From Microglena sp. YARC (taxonomy: Eukaryota; Chlorophyta; Chlorophyceae; Chlamydomonadales; Chlamydomonadaceae), in assembly GCA_022414725.1 (NCBI GenBank), contig CM039462.1, positions 47,452,685 to 47,516,684 on the forward strand: a stretch of DNA of 64,000 nt. The letters are read 5' to 3'. The position numbers were made by a program, and so were the translations under genes. The notes below the pieces were generated by a model that was not told where the DNA came from, did no database searches, and worked only from the letters and a program-made list of their open reading frames with translations. Of this stretch, positions 38,049 through 48,692 are shown piece after piece. Every line of letters starts with the position of its first letter. Within the stretch, counting starts at the first letter, position 1.

Positions 38049-38762
38049 TTAAAGCGTCCGAATGAGGTCCAGCGGGAGGGCCAACAGCGGGCGGTCCTGC
38101 AGCGGGCGCTTCAGCAGCGGGCTGGCCAGCAGCAGGCGATCCATCAGCAGGGGGCCCGCAGGCAGTCCAGCTGTGGGGGCCGCGGGTTGTCCAGCGGGGG
38201 CGGGGGGCGTTGCAGGCGATCCAGCAGCGGGGCCATCCGGTGGTCCAGCGGGGGCGGGGGGCGTTGCAGGCGATCCAGCAGCGGGGCCCTCAGGTGGTCC
38301 AGCGGGGGGCGTTTGCTGGGCCTTCAGGAGAGCGGAAACTCGAAGTGTCTCCTGTTCGGCATCCCTCATTCGCATTTGGAGCCGAGCCATCTCCTCAAGG
38401 TGCTTGGATGCGGTGGCCTCGGCCTCGTGATGGTGAAGAAGTTCGAGGCTAGCGATAACCCTGTCCTTCTCCACGAGGGCAACGTGCGCGGCAGCCTTGC
38501 CAAGCGGCGTGGAGTCAGGCCTTGTGGCGACCTTCTTGCCATTGACTTTGACAGCCATCCGCGCTTCCTTCAGCTCCTTCTCGGTAGCTGAAAGGTCGGG
38601 AGGCGAAGGTGCCGGCCCTCCAGCGCCTTTTCTTTTCTCCTTGGAGAGCTTGTGCAGCTCCCAAGCCTTGACTTGCTGGACGAGCTCCTCGTGGTCCATG
38701 TCGTCAACATCCGGGACCTTAGAAGGTGGAGCCGCAGCAGCTTGGGCTGAAGAAGAGGCCAT
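38049..38762 (-). CDS. Chromovirus gag: N-terminal coiled-coil and Pro/Ala-rich part
   Basis: The 237-codon frame starts ATG at 38762 (MASSSAQAAAAPPSKVPDVD). It is rich in charged helical residues (EELVQQVKAWELHKLSKEKR, EKDRVIASLELLHHHEAEAT), then has a Pro/Ala/Gly repeat built from APAGPPDGPAAGSPATPP-like units. A further coiled-coil (MALRAQIELLEAKAKVAELQ) follows in another frame, so at least one indel lies in or after the repeated stretch. It probably forms the N-terminus of Gag. Confidence 0.75.
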   Translation of the reverse strand: MASSSAQAAAAPPSKVPDVDDMDHEELVQQVKAWELHKLSKEKRKGAGGPAPSPPDLSATEKELKEARMAVKVNGKKVATRPDSTPLGKAAAHVALVEKDRVIASLELLHHHEAEATASKHLEEMARLQMRMRDAEQETLRVSALLKAQQTPPAGPPEGPAAGSPATPPAPAGPPDGPAAGSPATPPAPAGQPAAPTAGLPAGPLLMDRLLLASPLLKRPLQDRPLLALPLDLIRTL

Positions 38763-38835
38763 ACTCGGTGATGGTGGGCTCGAGGGGACGTCGGGGGTGG
38801 GGAGTAAAGCGAGTGGCGCGGTTTGAAAGCGCGAC

Positions 38836-38852
38836 CAGGCTCAAGAAACCAA
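38836..38852 (-). promoter_or_regulatory. Primer binding site of the chromovirus
   Basis: On the minus strand TGGTTTCTTGAGCC begins two bases after the 5' LTR end (ACCACA). It starts with TGG as expected for complementarity to a tRNA 3' end. I cannot assign the tRNA. Confidence 0.65.
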
Positions 38853-38853
38853 T

Positions 38854-39148
38854 TGTGGTATATGAATACCTTGTAACACGGAGTGTCTTGTAAATGGAAG
38901 CCTAAGAAATGATCTCAGGAGTTTTGACGGCCCTAAGAGTCAGAAGCACGGCTTAAGACTCCCTTCCCGCTTCCAGCGCGTCTAGACCCTAATGGAATCC
39001 TCGTTTTAGGTATTCCCGAGTAGCTGATCAGACACTGATCAGTAGGTCAATTCGCTCGGTTTCAACTGCCTACAGAAGTCGTTCGTCATCTGTCGGAAAG
39101 TCGTCACCACCGCGTGGCAACTCAGTGGGAGGATCGTTATCCACCACA
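38854..39148 (-). repeat. 5' LTR of the chromovirus
   Basis: 295 bp, nearly identical to 32819-33113; see the element entry. Transcription of the element should start within it, on the minus strand. Confidence 0.95.
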
Positions 39149-39275
39149 CTATACGTCGCTGCTAGCAAGGTAGGGCTCTCTAGCGTGGTACGCCTACAAT
39201 TACCATGCCTACCACGCCCACCGAGGTGCTACTGGGGGATGGACAGGTAGGCAGTGTCGAAGCACCGAGGTGCTG

Positions 39276-40107
39276 CTTGACTGCCATATTATTTGTTTTT
39301 ACTGCCGAAGACAGCGAGTAGCCAAATTGCTGACTGACAGCTAGTTGGTCGGCCCGAAGGCTGCTGACCCACGCGATAGGAACTGAGAAAAATGCCGGAA
39401 AGTTGGTTAATTAACCGACATGGGTGACAATGGTCGACAAAATCCGGAAATTGTCGAAAATCCCAGAAAAAGCGGTTGGCACGGTCGAAAATCACAGGTA
39501 CACGGTTGCCGGTTGGCGAATGAGATTGTTAGTTATAATGCCTGTTATAACGGTTCGAATTCCGCTCGGAGATGGGAGAACAGTCGGTTGGAATGGTCAG
39601 GAAGTCAGTTGGATTGGGCCCCAGCCCCACCCCCACCAGCGCCCATCGCCCAGCGACATTCGCATTCGGGCGCATTCGGGGTCCTGAACGGTCCTGAAAC
39701 CCGACCCCGCGTCAAAATTTCGCGCGCGCCTCGATTATTTCAATCTAAGCAGAGTCACAGCAGTGTTAGTATTCCTTAGCGTCTTTGTTGTTTGAATTCT
39801 ATATTTTCGATGCAACTTTCCTCACTGGACGCTCTCATATCCGAAACCTCTCAAATCGGCTTTCTAGAGAGTGGAGCCACTGGTTCGCAGAGCGCTGCCA
39901 ATAGTCGAATATTGTCCTAGCCCCCCACCCCACCCCACCCTACCCCACCCACACCCCCACCCACACCCCCACCCACACCTGGACCTAGTCGATGGAATTA
40001 TGTTGAGGAAGTTGTTCAACACCACTATTGGCCTTGGGTATTCTATACGTGTGGTACATGCTGGGCAGCCTTGAAAGACTTCTTAGTTCTTCAGTCTTCC
40101 CAAAACG
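39276..40107. other. Upstream region of the ankyrin gene, no separate gene
   Basis: It contains one copy of the TGCCGAAGACAGCGAGTAGC motif (39302) and a CCCCACCC/CACACC-rich tract (39920-39978). No coding sequence is recognised. Promoter elements for the ankyrin gene should lie here but none is distinctive. Confidence 0.5.
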
Positions 40108-41892
40108 ATGATGTTCATGAGGTGGTTTCACAACGGGAAAGAAGCCAATGAAAATTGCAAAGATCTGCAGGAGGCTGCATTCAAAGGAAACTTGGAGTGC
40201 CTCAAGACTCTCCTTGCCCGCGGTGCTGATGTCAACGCACTGGGAAGTAAGGGCTGTGTCCCTCTGTATTTTGCTGCACAAAATGGACACGTGGAGTGCC
40301 TCAAGACTCTCCTTGACCACGGTGCTGAGGTGGATGCAAAGCCCAATAATGGCTACACCCCTTTGCATATTGCTGCATCCCAAGGACATGTGGAGTGCCT
40401 CAAGGCCCTCCTTGACCATGGTGCTGAGGTGAATGTAAAGACCAGAGGTGGCAACACCTCTTTGTTTGTTGCTGCGGTGAAGGGACACTTGGAGTGCGTC
40501 AAGGCCCTCCTTGACGGCGGCGCTAAGGTGGATGCAAAGACTACAGAAAGCACCACCCCTTTGCATGTTGTTGCACTGCATGGACACTTGGAGTGCCTCA
40601 AGGCCCTCCTCAACGGCGGCGCTAAGGTGAATGCAAAGACTACAGAAACCCCTTTGCATCTTGCTGCAATGCATGGACACTTGGATTGCCTCAAGGCCCT
40701 CCTCAACGGCGGCGCTAAGGTGGATGCAAAGGCTAAAGATAGCATCACCGCTTTGCATCTTACTGCAATGCATGGACACTTGGAGTGCCTCAAGGCCCTC
40801 CTTGATGGCGGTGCTAAAGTGGATGCAAAGACTACAGATAGCACCACCCCTTTGCATGACGCTGCACTGCGTGGACGCCTGGAGTGCCTAAAGGCCCTTC
40901 TTGACTGCGGTGCTGAGGTGAATGTAAAAGACAAAGCTGGCAGCACACCTCTGCATATGGCTGCATTGGCTGGACACATAGGGTGCATCAAGGCTCTCCT
41001 TCACCATGGTGCTGATGTGACTGTAAAAAATGTGTATGGGAGTACGGTGCTTCATCAAGCAATGCAATGTGACCACGTATCTGCTACTCTTGTCATCTGC
41101 AGTCACATGTTGAAGGGGAAAATGAAGTCAAATCTGAGCTTATTTGCATGGCTCCAGCCATTCAGCCTGCTCGCGGTCTTAAGCACGAATGTCAGCCAGA
41201 GCATTGATCTCCTCAAAATGTATGTGACCAGATCTGTAAGATCCATGCTTCACCAAGAAGGTGGAGGCCAGCGAACAGCTATAAACCTGGAGGTGCAGCT
41301 AGCAGCAGCAACAGCAAGGAATGAGGAGGTTGGGGTGCAGCTAGCAGCAGCAGGATCAAAGATAGGCAAGTACGAGAAGCAGCTAGCAATAGCAACAGCA
41401 AGGAATGAGGAGGTTGAGGTGCAGCTAGCAGCAGCAATTTCAAATAATGGCAAGTACGATCAGCAACTAGCAACAGCAACAGCAAGGATTAAGGAGGTTG
41501 ATGGACAACTAGCAGCATCAAAATCAAAGAATAGCAAGTACGAAAAGCAGCTGGCAACAGGGAGATCAAAGAATGGTAAATATGAGGAGCAGCTAGCAGC
41601 GGCCAGATCAAAGAATGGCAAGTACGAGGAGCAGCTAGCAGCAGCTGCAGCAAGAAATGTTAAGAATGAGGAGCAACTAGCAACAGCGCATAGGGAGGTT
41701 GATAAGCGTGTGCACAGGGAGGTTGACAAGGCGCGAGACGCAGCTACTGAGTTTGCTGTATGCCTATCTGCCCCTAAGGACACTTCATTTGATCCTTGTG
41801 GCCATATGGCGTGTCGATCTTGCTCAATTCAAATGGAATCCTGTCCTATCTGCCGCCAGCCTGTTTCAGATAGGAGACGGGTGTTTCTATAG
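40108..41892 (+). CDS. Ankyrin-repeat, coiled-coil and RING-like protein (594 aa)
   Basis: Single-exon frame from ATG at 40108 to TAG at 41890. Residues about 17-330 form ten ankyrin repeats with the usual TPLHxAAxxGHxECLKALLxxGAxV pattern; repeat six is two to three residues short. Residues about 390-545 are a low-complexity coiled-coil of QLAAATARNEEV/QLAAARSKNGKYE units. The last 45 residues resemble an inhibitor-of-apoptosis-type C3HC4 RING: VCLSAPKDTSFDPCGHMACR, then SC...CPICRQPV and the terminal RRRVFL. The first zinc ligand is absent: the expected Cys before AVC is Phe. Such proteins are typically substrate-binding E3 ubiquitin ligases, so that role is likely but weakened by the missing ligand. 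Ankyrin units are very similar at DNA level, indicating recent internal duplication. Another Met lies at residue 2; the first is taken for lack of contrary evidence. Confidence 0.88.
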   Translation: MMFMRWFHNGKEANENCKDLQEAAFKGNLECLKTLLARGADVNALGSKGCVPLYFAAQNGHVECLKTLLDHGAEVDAKPNNGYTPLHIAASQGHVECLKALLDHGAEVNVKTRGGNTSLFVAAVKGHLECVKALLDGGAKVDAKTTESTTPLHVVALHGHLECLKALLNGGAKVNAKTTETPLHLAAMHGHLDCLKALLNGGAKVDAKAKDSITALHLTAMHGHLECLKALLDGGAKVDAKTTDSTTPLHDAALRGRLECLKALLDCGAEVNVKDKAGSTPLHMAALAGHIGCIKALLHHGADVTVKNVYGSTVLHQAMQCDHVSATLVICSHMLKGKMKSNLSLFAWLQPFSLLAVLSTNVSQSIDLLKMYVTRSVRSMLHQEGGGQRTAINLEVQLAAATARNEEVGVQLAAAGSKIGKYEKQLAIATARNEEVEVQLAAAISNNGKYDQQLATATARIKEVDGQLAASKSKNSKYEKQLATGRSKNGKYEEQLAAARSKNGKYEEQLAAAAARNVKNEEQLATAHREVDKRVHREVDKARDAATEFAVCLSAPKDTSFDPCGHMACRSCSIQMESCPICRQPVSDRRRVFL

Positions 41893-42877
41893 TTGACGCT
41901 TATTAGTTAGCAAACTGAGCTTGACCAGTGGTGGGATATCATTGATTGTGATGTTTGATTAAACTATGACCCTCGCCCTTGCTTGGCCAGCTAAATAAGT
42001 ACTGGACATACACTCAGTTCTCTAACATGGTGAGCTTCAGTGGGTTGATTGCGTTGCAGACGGCAGTTATGGGTCGTTTGCTTCTCAGGATGCTGGATAT
42101 GCTATATATCGTTTGCATCTCAGGACGCAGGCTATTAAGTTGTTTGCGTCTCAGAATGCAGGCTATACACTTGGTTGCGTCTCAGGACGCAGAGCTGGGG
42201 GTCCTCCTGAAGAACCCTATGCTGTACTAACACTCAGTTCTCTAACGTTTCCTGATGGTTGGCTAAAAACTCTTTCTCAGTCTAGTTGTAGGCCTTTCCC
42301 TTGTAGCAAAGGTTACTCACCTCGCAAGATTGTACACTCTTGTCTAGCAAGCAAGCAGCCAGGCAGGCAGTCTTTTCTTCACGAGACACGATCTGAAACC
42401 CTTCACTTGGTAGTGGATTTCATCAAAAAATAGTTTCACCTTGAAATTGTTACCGGTAGGCAGATTGAAGGGGCGAAAACTTACTGTCCCTGTTCCTTAC
42501 TTTTTCCACTCGGCTATTGGCGACAAAAAGAAGGGCATTCAGCTACCAACTGTTTACCCCAAATGGTAGCCCTTCTCTTAGACTAGCTACGAGTTGCCTA
42601 CCGGTACTATGGATTTGATTTATAATGTTTCTATGTCACAACAGACAAAGTCAGCTTGATTGCCATCCCGTACGATCATATGTGGCTGCTGTACCCCGCG
42701 TGGTGTTCAGGTACCACATGGTAGCATTTCTCTTGAACTAGTTACGAGTTGCATAATATGGATTTGATTTGGAAAGTTTATATGTCACAATGGACAAAGT
42801 GTGCTTGATTGCCATCCCATACGATCATATGTGCAAAGGGTTGTAACTTTCTTTAGGTGTTGGGGGAAATAAATAAG

Positions 42878-43023
42878 GACCGGTATATCGTATGATGTTG
42901 ACCAAAGGGGCGTATGATATCATATGATGGCATACCAATTGTAGCATATGATATAATATATGAGTGGTAGCTTTGGCGTAGCTAGACTGCCGGCATCATA
43001 TGATAGCATATTGCCGTTCCCTA
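42878..43023 (+). mobile_element. MITE of the ATCATATGAT family, copy 3
   Basis: About 146 bp, from GGACCGGTATATCGTATGAT to AGCATATTGCCGTTCCC. It shares TTGACCAAAG, the TAGCTTTGGCGTAGC region and GCCGGCATCATATGATA with copies 1 and 2. The left TIR is degraded. Confidence 0.78.
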
Positions 43024-43106
43024 AAAATGAAGCATCTCTTGGGGTTCAATTCTTCAGCGCCTATTCGTTTTAGCCCCTCCCGTCACAGTTGGGCAAGTCC
43101 TATAGT

Positions 43107-43206
43107 ACGGTGACTATAGCTAGCTCCGGCTTACGCTATGGTGTCCTTAACTTCACGTCCTGTGAGTAACGGTTCTACACGGATGTAACAATTTCAATTT
43201 CAATTT
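43107..43206. repeat. 100-bp repeat, inverted partner of 48693-48793
   Basis: The stretch from ACGGTGACTATAGCTAGCTC to AACAATTTCAATTTCAATTT matches the reverse complement of 48693-48793 with essentially no differences over about 100 bp. Confidence 0.92.
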
Positions 43207-43611
43207 CAAGTCCTATAGTGGCCTATTTGGCCTACCCCTGGACTGTCACAACATACATACATTCCTTTTGTGTGACCTGTGTGACCCCCGAGCTTTTATA
43301 ATCAGCTACGAGCTGCAGCCTCTAGGCAGCTCCCCTGCTTGCCTATCCAAACCTACCGCAGTGTACTGCGTACAGTACAGTACAGTAGATGAGTCAGGCG
43401 GCTGTCTAGAAGCAGCTCCTTGCAGCTGGAAAGAAAAGCTATGATGTAGCTCTTGAGCATTTACCTCGTTCGACGAGATTGATATACCGGTAGCTTGCAC
43501 TACATTACATACCTCGGGTCGGTTAACTGCCAAAGACGGCCAGCAGCCTTAAAGGCTTGAGCTATGTTACCAACTATACTACAGAAGATAAAACTTGAGA
43601 TGTAGAGTGAA

Positions 43612-43690
43612 GAGGCGTAGGTATATAATATTGGATATTCATATCATAAGAGGCGTAGGTATATAATATTGGATATTCATATATCGTGTT
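43612..43690. repeat. 41-bp direct duplication
   Basis: AAGAGGCGTAGGTATATAAT plus ATTGGATATTCATAT occurs twice in tandem. Confidence 0.92.
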
Positions 43691-43949
43691 TTATTCATTC
43701 ACGTTTTGAACAAGTTGTTCTCCATTGCCAAACATGGGGACTTGGCGAGCAGCTAAATTTCTGGCTGGTGCCAATTAACCGAGTTTACGTTCCAGTAGAA
43801 ATATAATTATAGATGGACACGGGAGGTGGGGGTGGGGGGGGGGGGGGCAGGAATGGACACGCGACTGAAGTGCCTGCAGACCTGTGGCTACACCCTGTAC
43901 TCTTGAGTGTGATGTGGTAGTGTTTATAAGCCACCCATGTTGCTCCGAT

Positions 43950-45875
43950 TTTCACTGCCGAAGACGGTGAGCAGCCAAATTGCTGGCTGGAGCTATGTAA
44001 CCGAGTTCAAGTTCCAGTTTAACTCCGCCAGCAGACAGTGAGCAGCCTGAAGGCGGGCACGCATGTACTAATTTAATTTGGATTATCAATTTTAATTTGG
44101 ATTTTCAATTTTAATTTGTATTGTTTATATGATTGCCGAAGACGGCGAGCAACTTGAAGGCTGACATGCATATTTAAATTTGATTTGATTGTTTGTGTGA
44201 TTGCCGAAGACGACGAGCAGCCTGAAGGCTGACAGGCATGTACCAATTTGATTTAAATTGTTTATGTGATTGCCGAAGATGGCGAGCAGCCCATTGCTGG
44301 CTGAAGCTATGTAACCAAAAAACGGCGAGCAGCCAAATTGCTGGCTGGAACCATTTAACCAAGCTATAGTGCAAGACATGAAATCAAAACAAAGAGAGGG
44401 AAAACGAGGGAGAAAGCAAAACGAATAGAAAAAAGCAACCATAAAAACATGCTCTCTTCTTCTTTTTCTTTTTCTTCTTCTTTTTCTTTTTCTTCTTCTT
44501 TAGAAAAGAGTGAGCAGCCCAGAGTTGGCTGGAAAACCATGTAACAGTCCAATTCTTCTTATTTTACCTAATTAAACGAATGAAAGAGAGCTAAGGGGAA
44601 CAGTAGGTTGCATGAGGGACATTAAAAATACCGCACCATGAAATAGAGCCAAGGGGCATAGTAGGTTGCATGAGGAACACGATTAAATGAACAAATTCCA
44701 GAATCAGTTCCCTAGCTAAGCATAGTAGTGCTGTTCAGAGGCACAATCTTTTGGATTTTGGATCCACATTTATTTGTGCAGTGAAAAACTACCACAATCA
44801 GTTCCCACAAGCATAGCTTTTCTTTGAAGCAACGAGCAGCAGCTTCTAGGCAGCTCACCGGAGGCCCTGACTGGCCAGTCAGTCAAACCTGATGCAACCT
44901 AGAGCGCCTAGAAGCTGGAACAGCCAGTTTTCCTGGATTGTCGCCATGCATCTTGGGGCTTGGCCCAGTGGCTGGCTAAAGGAGCTGCCCAGAACTAAGC
45001 TGCTGTTCGTAGCTAGAAATAAAAGCTATGCCCACTAGGCGAAGCAATGGATGAAGACAAACGAAGTCCAAGGTCAACGCCATGCGCAGATGTTATACTT
45101 GATGAAATAGAGCCAAGGGGCACAAGGACATAAAGAAACTATCACAATCAGTTATCATGAAGTGAAGCAAAGGACGAAGAATGCCGAATTCCCAAGGTCA
45201 ACGCCACGTGCACGCACGGGCTCCCTTCCCAACACGTCCCCGGCGTCCATGAAGGGGTGGTACTTGATGAAATAAATTCGCCACACAGCACGATATATCG
45301 TACAATAAACACGATAGTTTGAAATATTGTAAGATGTCAATTCATGTTATCGTAATATATCACGATACCGGTATATCACACGATACACATATTGCCCGAT
45401 ATAGTAGTAGAAATCCCTAGAAACAATGTTTTACATGTTGATCTTACTGCCGAAGACGGCGAGCAGCCTTCAAGGCTAGAGCCATGTAACCAGGTCCAAA
45501 TCCAACAACAACAGCACCACTACTATCAGTCAACACCAACAGCAGCACTCAGCTCTCACTAGGTGAAGCAAAGGATGAAGAATCCCGAAGATCCAAGGTC
45601 AACACAATTTGCAGGAGTGCTACTTTATGAAATAAGGGTTTAAATGTCGATGTTACTGCCAAAGACGGCGAGCAGCCTTCAAGGCTGGAGCCATGGAACC
45701 ATCAGTCAACACCGACAGCAGCACTCATCACTCACTAGGTGAAGCAAAGGATGAAGAATGCCGAAGATCCAAGGTCAACACAATGTGCAGGGTTGCTACT
45801 TTATGAAATAAGGGTTTAAATGTCGATGTTACTGCCAAAGACGGCGAGCAGCCTTCAAGGCTGGAGCCATGGAAC
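43950..45875. repeat. Cluster of the GCCGAAGACGGCGAGCAGCC dispersed motif
   Basis: About nine copies lie here (near 43955, 44025, 44143, 44204, 44271, 44324, 45451, 45656 and 45834). The motif is usually TGCCGAAGACGGCGAGCAGC followed by CAAATTGCTGGC or CTTCAAGGCTGGA and then GCCATGTAACC. Single copies occur at 39302, 43532 and 60672. CAGCC...GGCTG is self-complementary with a short loop. Two 176-bp tandem units (45567-45743 and 45743-45880) each contain one copy. No coding sequence is found. Confidence 0.85.
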
Positions 45876-46021
45876 CAAGTTGGGCCAAGTTCAAGTTCTT
45901 GTGATTGCACTTTGTACTCAGGAGTGTGGTGTAGTAGTAGTGTTGGGTGGAATAATAACCAATCAATCCGGTGTTGCTGCGGACATCAAACAGGGAGCAG
46001 CTTTAAAGGCTGGAGGTGTTG

Positions 46022-46480
46022 CTACGCCCAGACCAGAGCTCAGCCCAGAGCAGTTCAATGCCCAGCCCAGAGGACAGCCCACAGCAGTTCAATACACAGC
46101 CCAGAGGACAGACTAGAGCAGTTCAACGCACAGCCCAGAGCTCAGCCCAGAGCAGTTCAATGCACAGCCCAGAGTACAGCCCAGAGCAGTTCAATGCACA
46201 GCCCAGAGCTCAGCCCAGAGCATTTAATACCCAGCCCAGAGCTCAGCCCAGAGCAGTTCAATGCACAGCCCAGAGCTCAGCCCAGATCAGTTAATACCCA
46301 GCCCAGAGCTCAGCCCAGAGCAGTTCAATGCCCATCCCATAGCTCAGCTCAGAGCAGTTCAATGCCCATCCCATAGCTCAGCCCAGAGCAGTTCAATGCC
46401 CAGCCCAGAGCTCAGCCCAGAGCTCAGCCCAGAGCAGTTCAATGCACAGTCCAGAGCTCAGCCCAGAGCAGTTCAAGGGG
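46022..46480. repeat. CAGAGCTCAGCCCAGAGCAG minisatellite
   Basis: Units of about 36-40 bp (CAGCCCAGAGCTCAGCCCAG plus AGCAGTTCAATGC) in about eleven imperfect copies. Open frames through it encode only PRAQPRAVQ-like repeats in all frames. Confidence 0.93.
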
Positions 46481-47480
46481 AAGCTGGTGGGGGTCTGGTC
46501 AAGTCCAACCGTACAACGCGTCCTGATATAAGCTTGATCCATACACTTTGGCTGCTCCAGCACATATGCAGACGGACGAGAACAACCCCGGCAGCTAGAT
46601 TCAATTCAGAGCATGGCGCAGTTAATGGGGAAGCTGGCGGGGGCCTTGCGGTCGGTGGATGCTGGTGGGGGCCTGGTCGGGTCCAATAGGGCCTGGTACG
46701 AGCTTGACCCATACTCTGTAGCTGCCCCCTCACATTCTCAAAGGTTAGTGCGGGGTGTCCTGCACATTTGTAGATGCATGTGAATAACCCTGGTTTCTGA
46801 GATCAGTCCCGAGCATGGCGCAATGGAAGGGGATGCTGGTGGGGGAATGGTTTGGTCCAATATGTCCTGATACTTATGCATGCATTTGGTTACATGGCTG
46901 CAGTCCTCTGGTGGACGCAGGGGGGGGGGGGGGGGGGGGGGGGCAATGTTGGGTCCAATAAGTCCTGTTACTTGTTGTTGGTTACATGGCTCCAGTATTT
47001 AAGGCTGCTTGCTGTCCACGCACTTCAAGGGGAAGCTGGAGGGGGCCTTGTGGCGGACGCTGGAGGCGGAGTTCGAATGCTGAGGGCATTCTTGACTTCA
47101 TTGGAGCCTGTCACGTCATATGCTGTTTGTCCAGCCTGTAAGGTGGGAGGTGGGGGTTGAGGTGAGGGGCGGGAAGTGGGTGAGGGTTGGGGTGGGGAGG
47201 TGAGTGAGGGGCGGGTGGTGTAGTTTGGTGTGGTGGGTGAGAGGTTATGAGGGGTGTGGTGCATGTGGTGGGAGAGGGTGGTGTGGGGGGATGATGAGGG
47301 GTGAGATGGTGTGGTGTGCGTGGTGGGAGAGGGGTGGTGTGGGGTGATGATGAGGGTTTGCGGGGTGTGGTGGGCGAGGGTTGGTGTGGTGTGTTGGGTG
47401 AGGGGTGGTGTTGGGTGATGATGAGGGGTGATGTGGGGTGATGGGTGAGGTTTGGTGGGTGAGGGTTGGTGTGGGGTGAG
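46480..47480. repeat. Degenerate GC-rich and GT-rich tandem repeats
   Basis: Up to about 47060 there are three or four diverged units with GAGCATGGCGCA, GGGGAAGCTGGTGGGGGCCT and GGTCCAATA. From 47150 to 47480 a GGGTGAGGGTTGGTGTGGTG-type minisatellite follows. Confidence 0.8.
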
Positions 47481-47624
47481 GGCTTGTTAATAGACCCTCG
47501 GATAATCTATAATTATCTTGATCATTTGAGAATGGGAAAGTTCCTGTAGCCTAATTAGCTACCCCCTGGACTGTAACATAACATACACCAGGTCAAACAC
47601 TTCTACTCTACTCTGGGCGCCTCA

Positions 47625-47690
47625 CATGATTTGTGGCTGAGATGTCAGATCCTCTATCCAACAACACATTAACAGCATCCCATGCCTATG
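47625..47690 (-). pseudogene. Ankyrin-repeat scrap 1
   Basis: The minus strand encodes DAVNVLLDRGSDISATNH, close to the second half of an ankyrin repeat and to scrap 2. No flanking open frame. Confidence 0.5.
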
Positions 47691-48101
47691 ACTTTTAAGA
47701 TACACCAGATTGGAACAAAATACTAACATTGGGAGTGAACTGATAAAAGACACATGGCTTCTACTAAGGTAAAACAAGTACACTCTACTCATTAAGCGTT
47801 TTCAGCTAACATTCTTCAGGAGTGACGGGACGATAAGCAGCGGCAGCACTCAGTGAGTTCCATAAAAGATGAGATAGCTTTACAGAATAGTGAGCCGTCA
47901 TATGGCTCACACCAGTAAAAAGGGGGGCCGGGACAGACACAACAGGGTCTAGACCAGGGCTAGACCACGCGGTCAATAGCTGGCAGGGAAGCTGTCACTG
48001 TACATCAGAGATCGTTCTAAGGATGTACAGATGTAGTCAGCAAGGCATAATCTATATATCGAGTGTTACGCACTAGATGCTGATAGGCGTCTCACAGTTT
48101 T

Positions 48102-48193
48102 TCAGGCTGAGATGTCGGCGCCTCTATCCAACAACGCATCAACAGCATCCACCTGGTTGTAGAAGGCTGCAAAATGCAGGGGAGTCTCCACGA
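48102..48193 (-). pseudogene. Ankyrin-repeat scrap 2
   Basis: The minus strand encodes ETPLHFAAFYNQVDAVDALL and DRGADISA, one good ankyrin repeat, then a TGA. An upstream CTACAAGTCGTGGAG could be an acceptor. It may be a last exon of an unseen gene or a duplicated remnant. It differs from the repeats in the 40-kb gene. Confidence 0.55.
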
Positions 48194-48289
48194 CTTGTAG
48201 AGAAAGCAGTGGCATTAGCGCTTGTGAGCCAAACCAGGCTATTTCAAGTCCTTCTAGGCTGGCATAACGAATAACCGAACCGCAGCGGT

Positions 48290-48440
48290 CGGAACAGGAG
48301 TCGGAATGAGGGGATGGATCGCTCGTTTCTGGCAGTTTAACTTGAGTCAATGCGATTGATTGATGGCACAATCATACGGCGATTGATCGATTCCTTTTTT
48401 ATAACTCGATCAGCAGTCACTTGTGTACCCTCGTGTACCC
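48290..48440. repeat. Partner of the 14090-14460 dispersed repeat
   Basis: Same block order as described for 14090-14460, shortened by loss of the GAGCTCTGTGGAGCTC segment. Confidence 0.7.
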
Positions 48441-48692
48441 TCCTGGGTAGCCCAAGCTTGGGCCCAATTAACTATCTCTAGTCTGAACGGGGCTCAAGCC
48501 AAAAAGGGGGGACTGAGCGGCCGCGGGCCGCTCATTCTACACACCAGTTCTGAATGGCCGAAGGCCGAATTGTTTTGAACTCAGGGGCCCGAATTAACTA
48601 TTTTAGCCCCTTATATTGACCCTAACGCGGCCCTGAATTGACCCTTGCCAGCCCTTAACTAGCCTACTTGGCCTTTAATTGGCCCGTTCACT

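Larger units (their letters stand above)
32819..39148 (-). mobile_element. Full-length Ty3/gypsy chromovirus LTR retrotransposon
   Basis: The 6,330-bp element is bounded by 295-bp LTRs with TG...CA ends and a 5-bp target duplication CTATA (32814-32818 and 39149-39153). Read on the minus strand the order is LTR, PBS, gag, protease, RT, RNase H, integrase, chromodomain, PPT, LTR. RT before integrase defines the Ty3/gypsy order, and a C-terminal chromodomain marks a chromovirus. The LTRs differ at only three positions that I can see, indicating a recent insertion. Frame disruptions in gag and pol mean that the sequence as assembled is not obviously competent. Confidence 0.95.
41893..43600. other. 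Repeat-bearing region downstream of the ankyrin gene
   Basis: No gene is seen. It contains a four-unit repeat of about 38 bp built on GTTTGCRTCTCAGGACGCAG (about 42075-42200). It also has a tandem duplication of about 155 bp (42563-42686 and 42719-42833: GGTAGCMYTTCTCTT...GATTGCCATCCC-TACGATCATATGTG), a MITE copy and an inverted dispersed repeat. Confidence 0.65.

Noticed and set aside
38062..38591. Gly/Ser-rich + strand frames in the LTR element
   Set aside because: They are antisense to the repetitive Pro/Ala part of gag.
40353..40991. Cys/Ser-rich minus-strand frames across the ankyrin gene (also 39985-40857)
   Set aside because: They are antisense shadows of the 99-bp ankyrin-encoding repeat.
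45912..46689. A repetitive PRAQPRAVQ protein gene
   Set aside because: All three frames of the minisatellite are open with different repeats, so there is no sign of selection on a protein.
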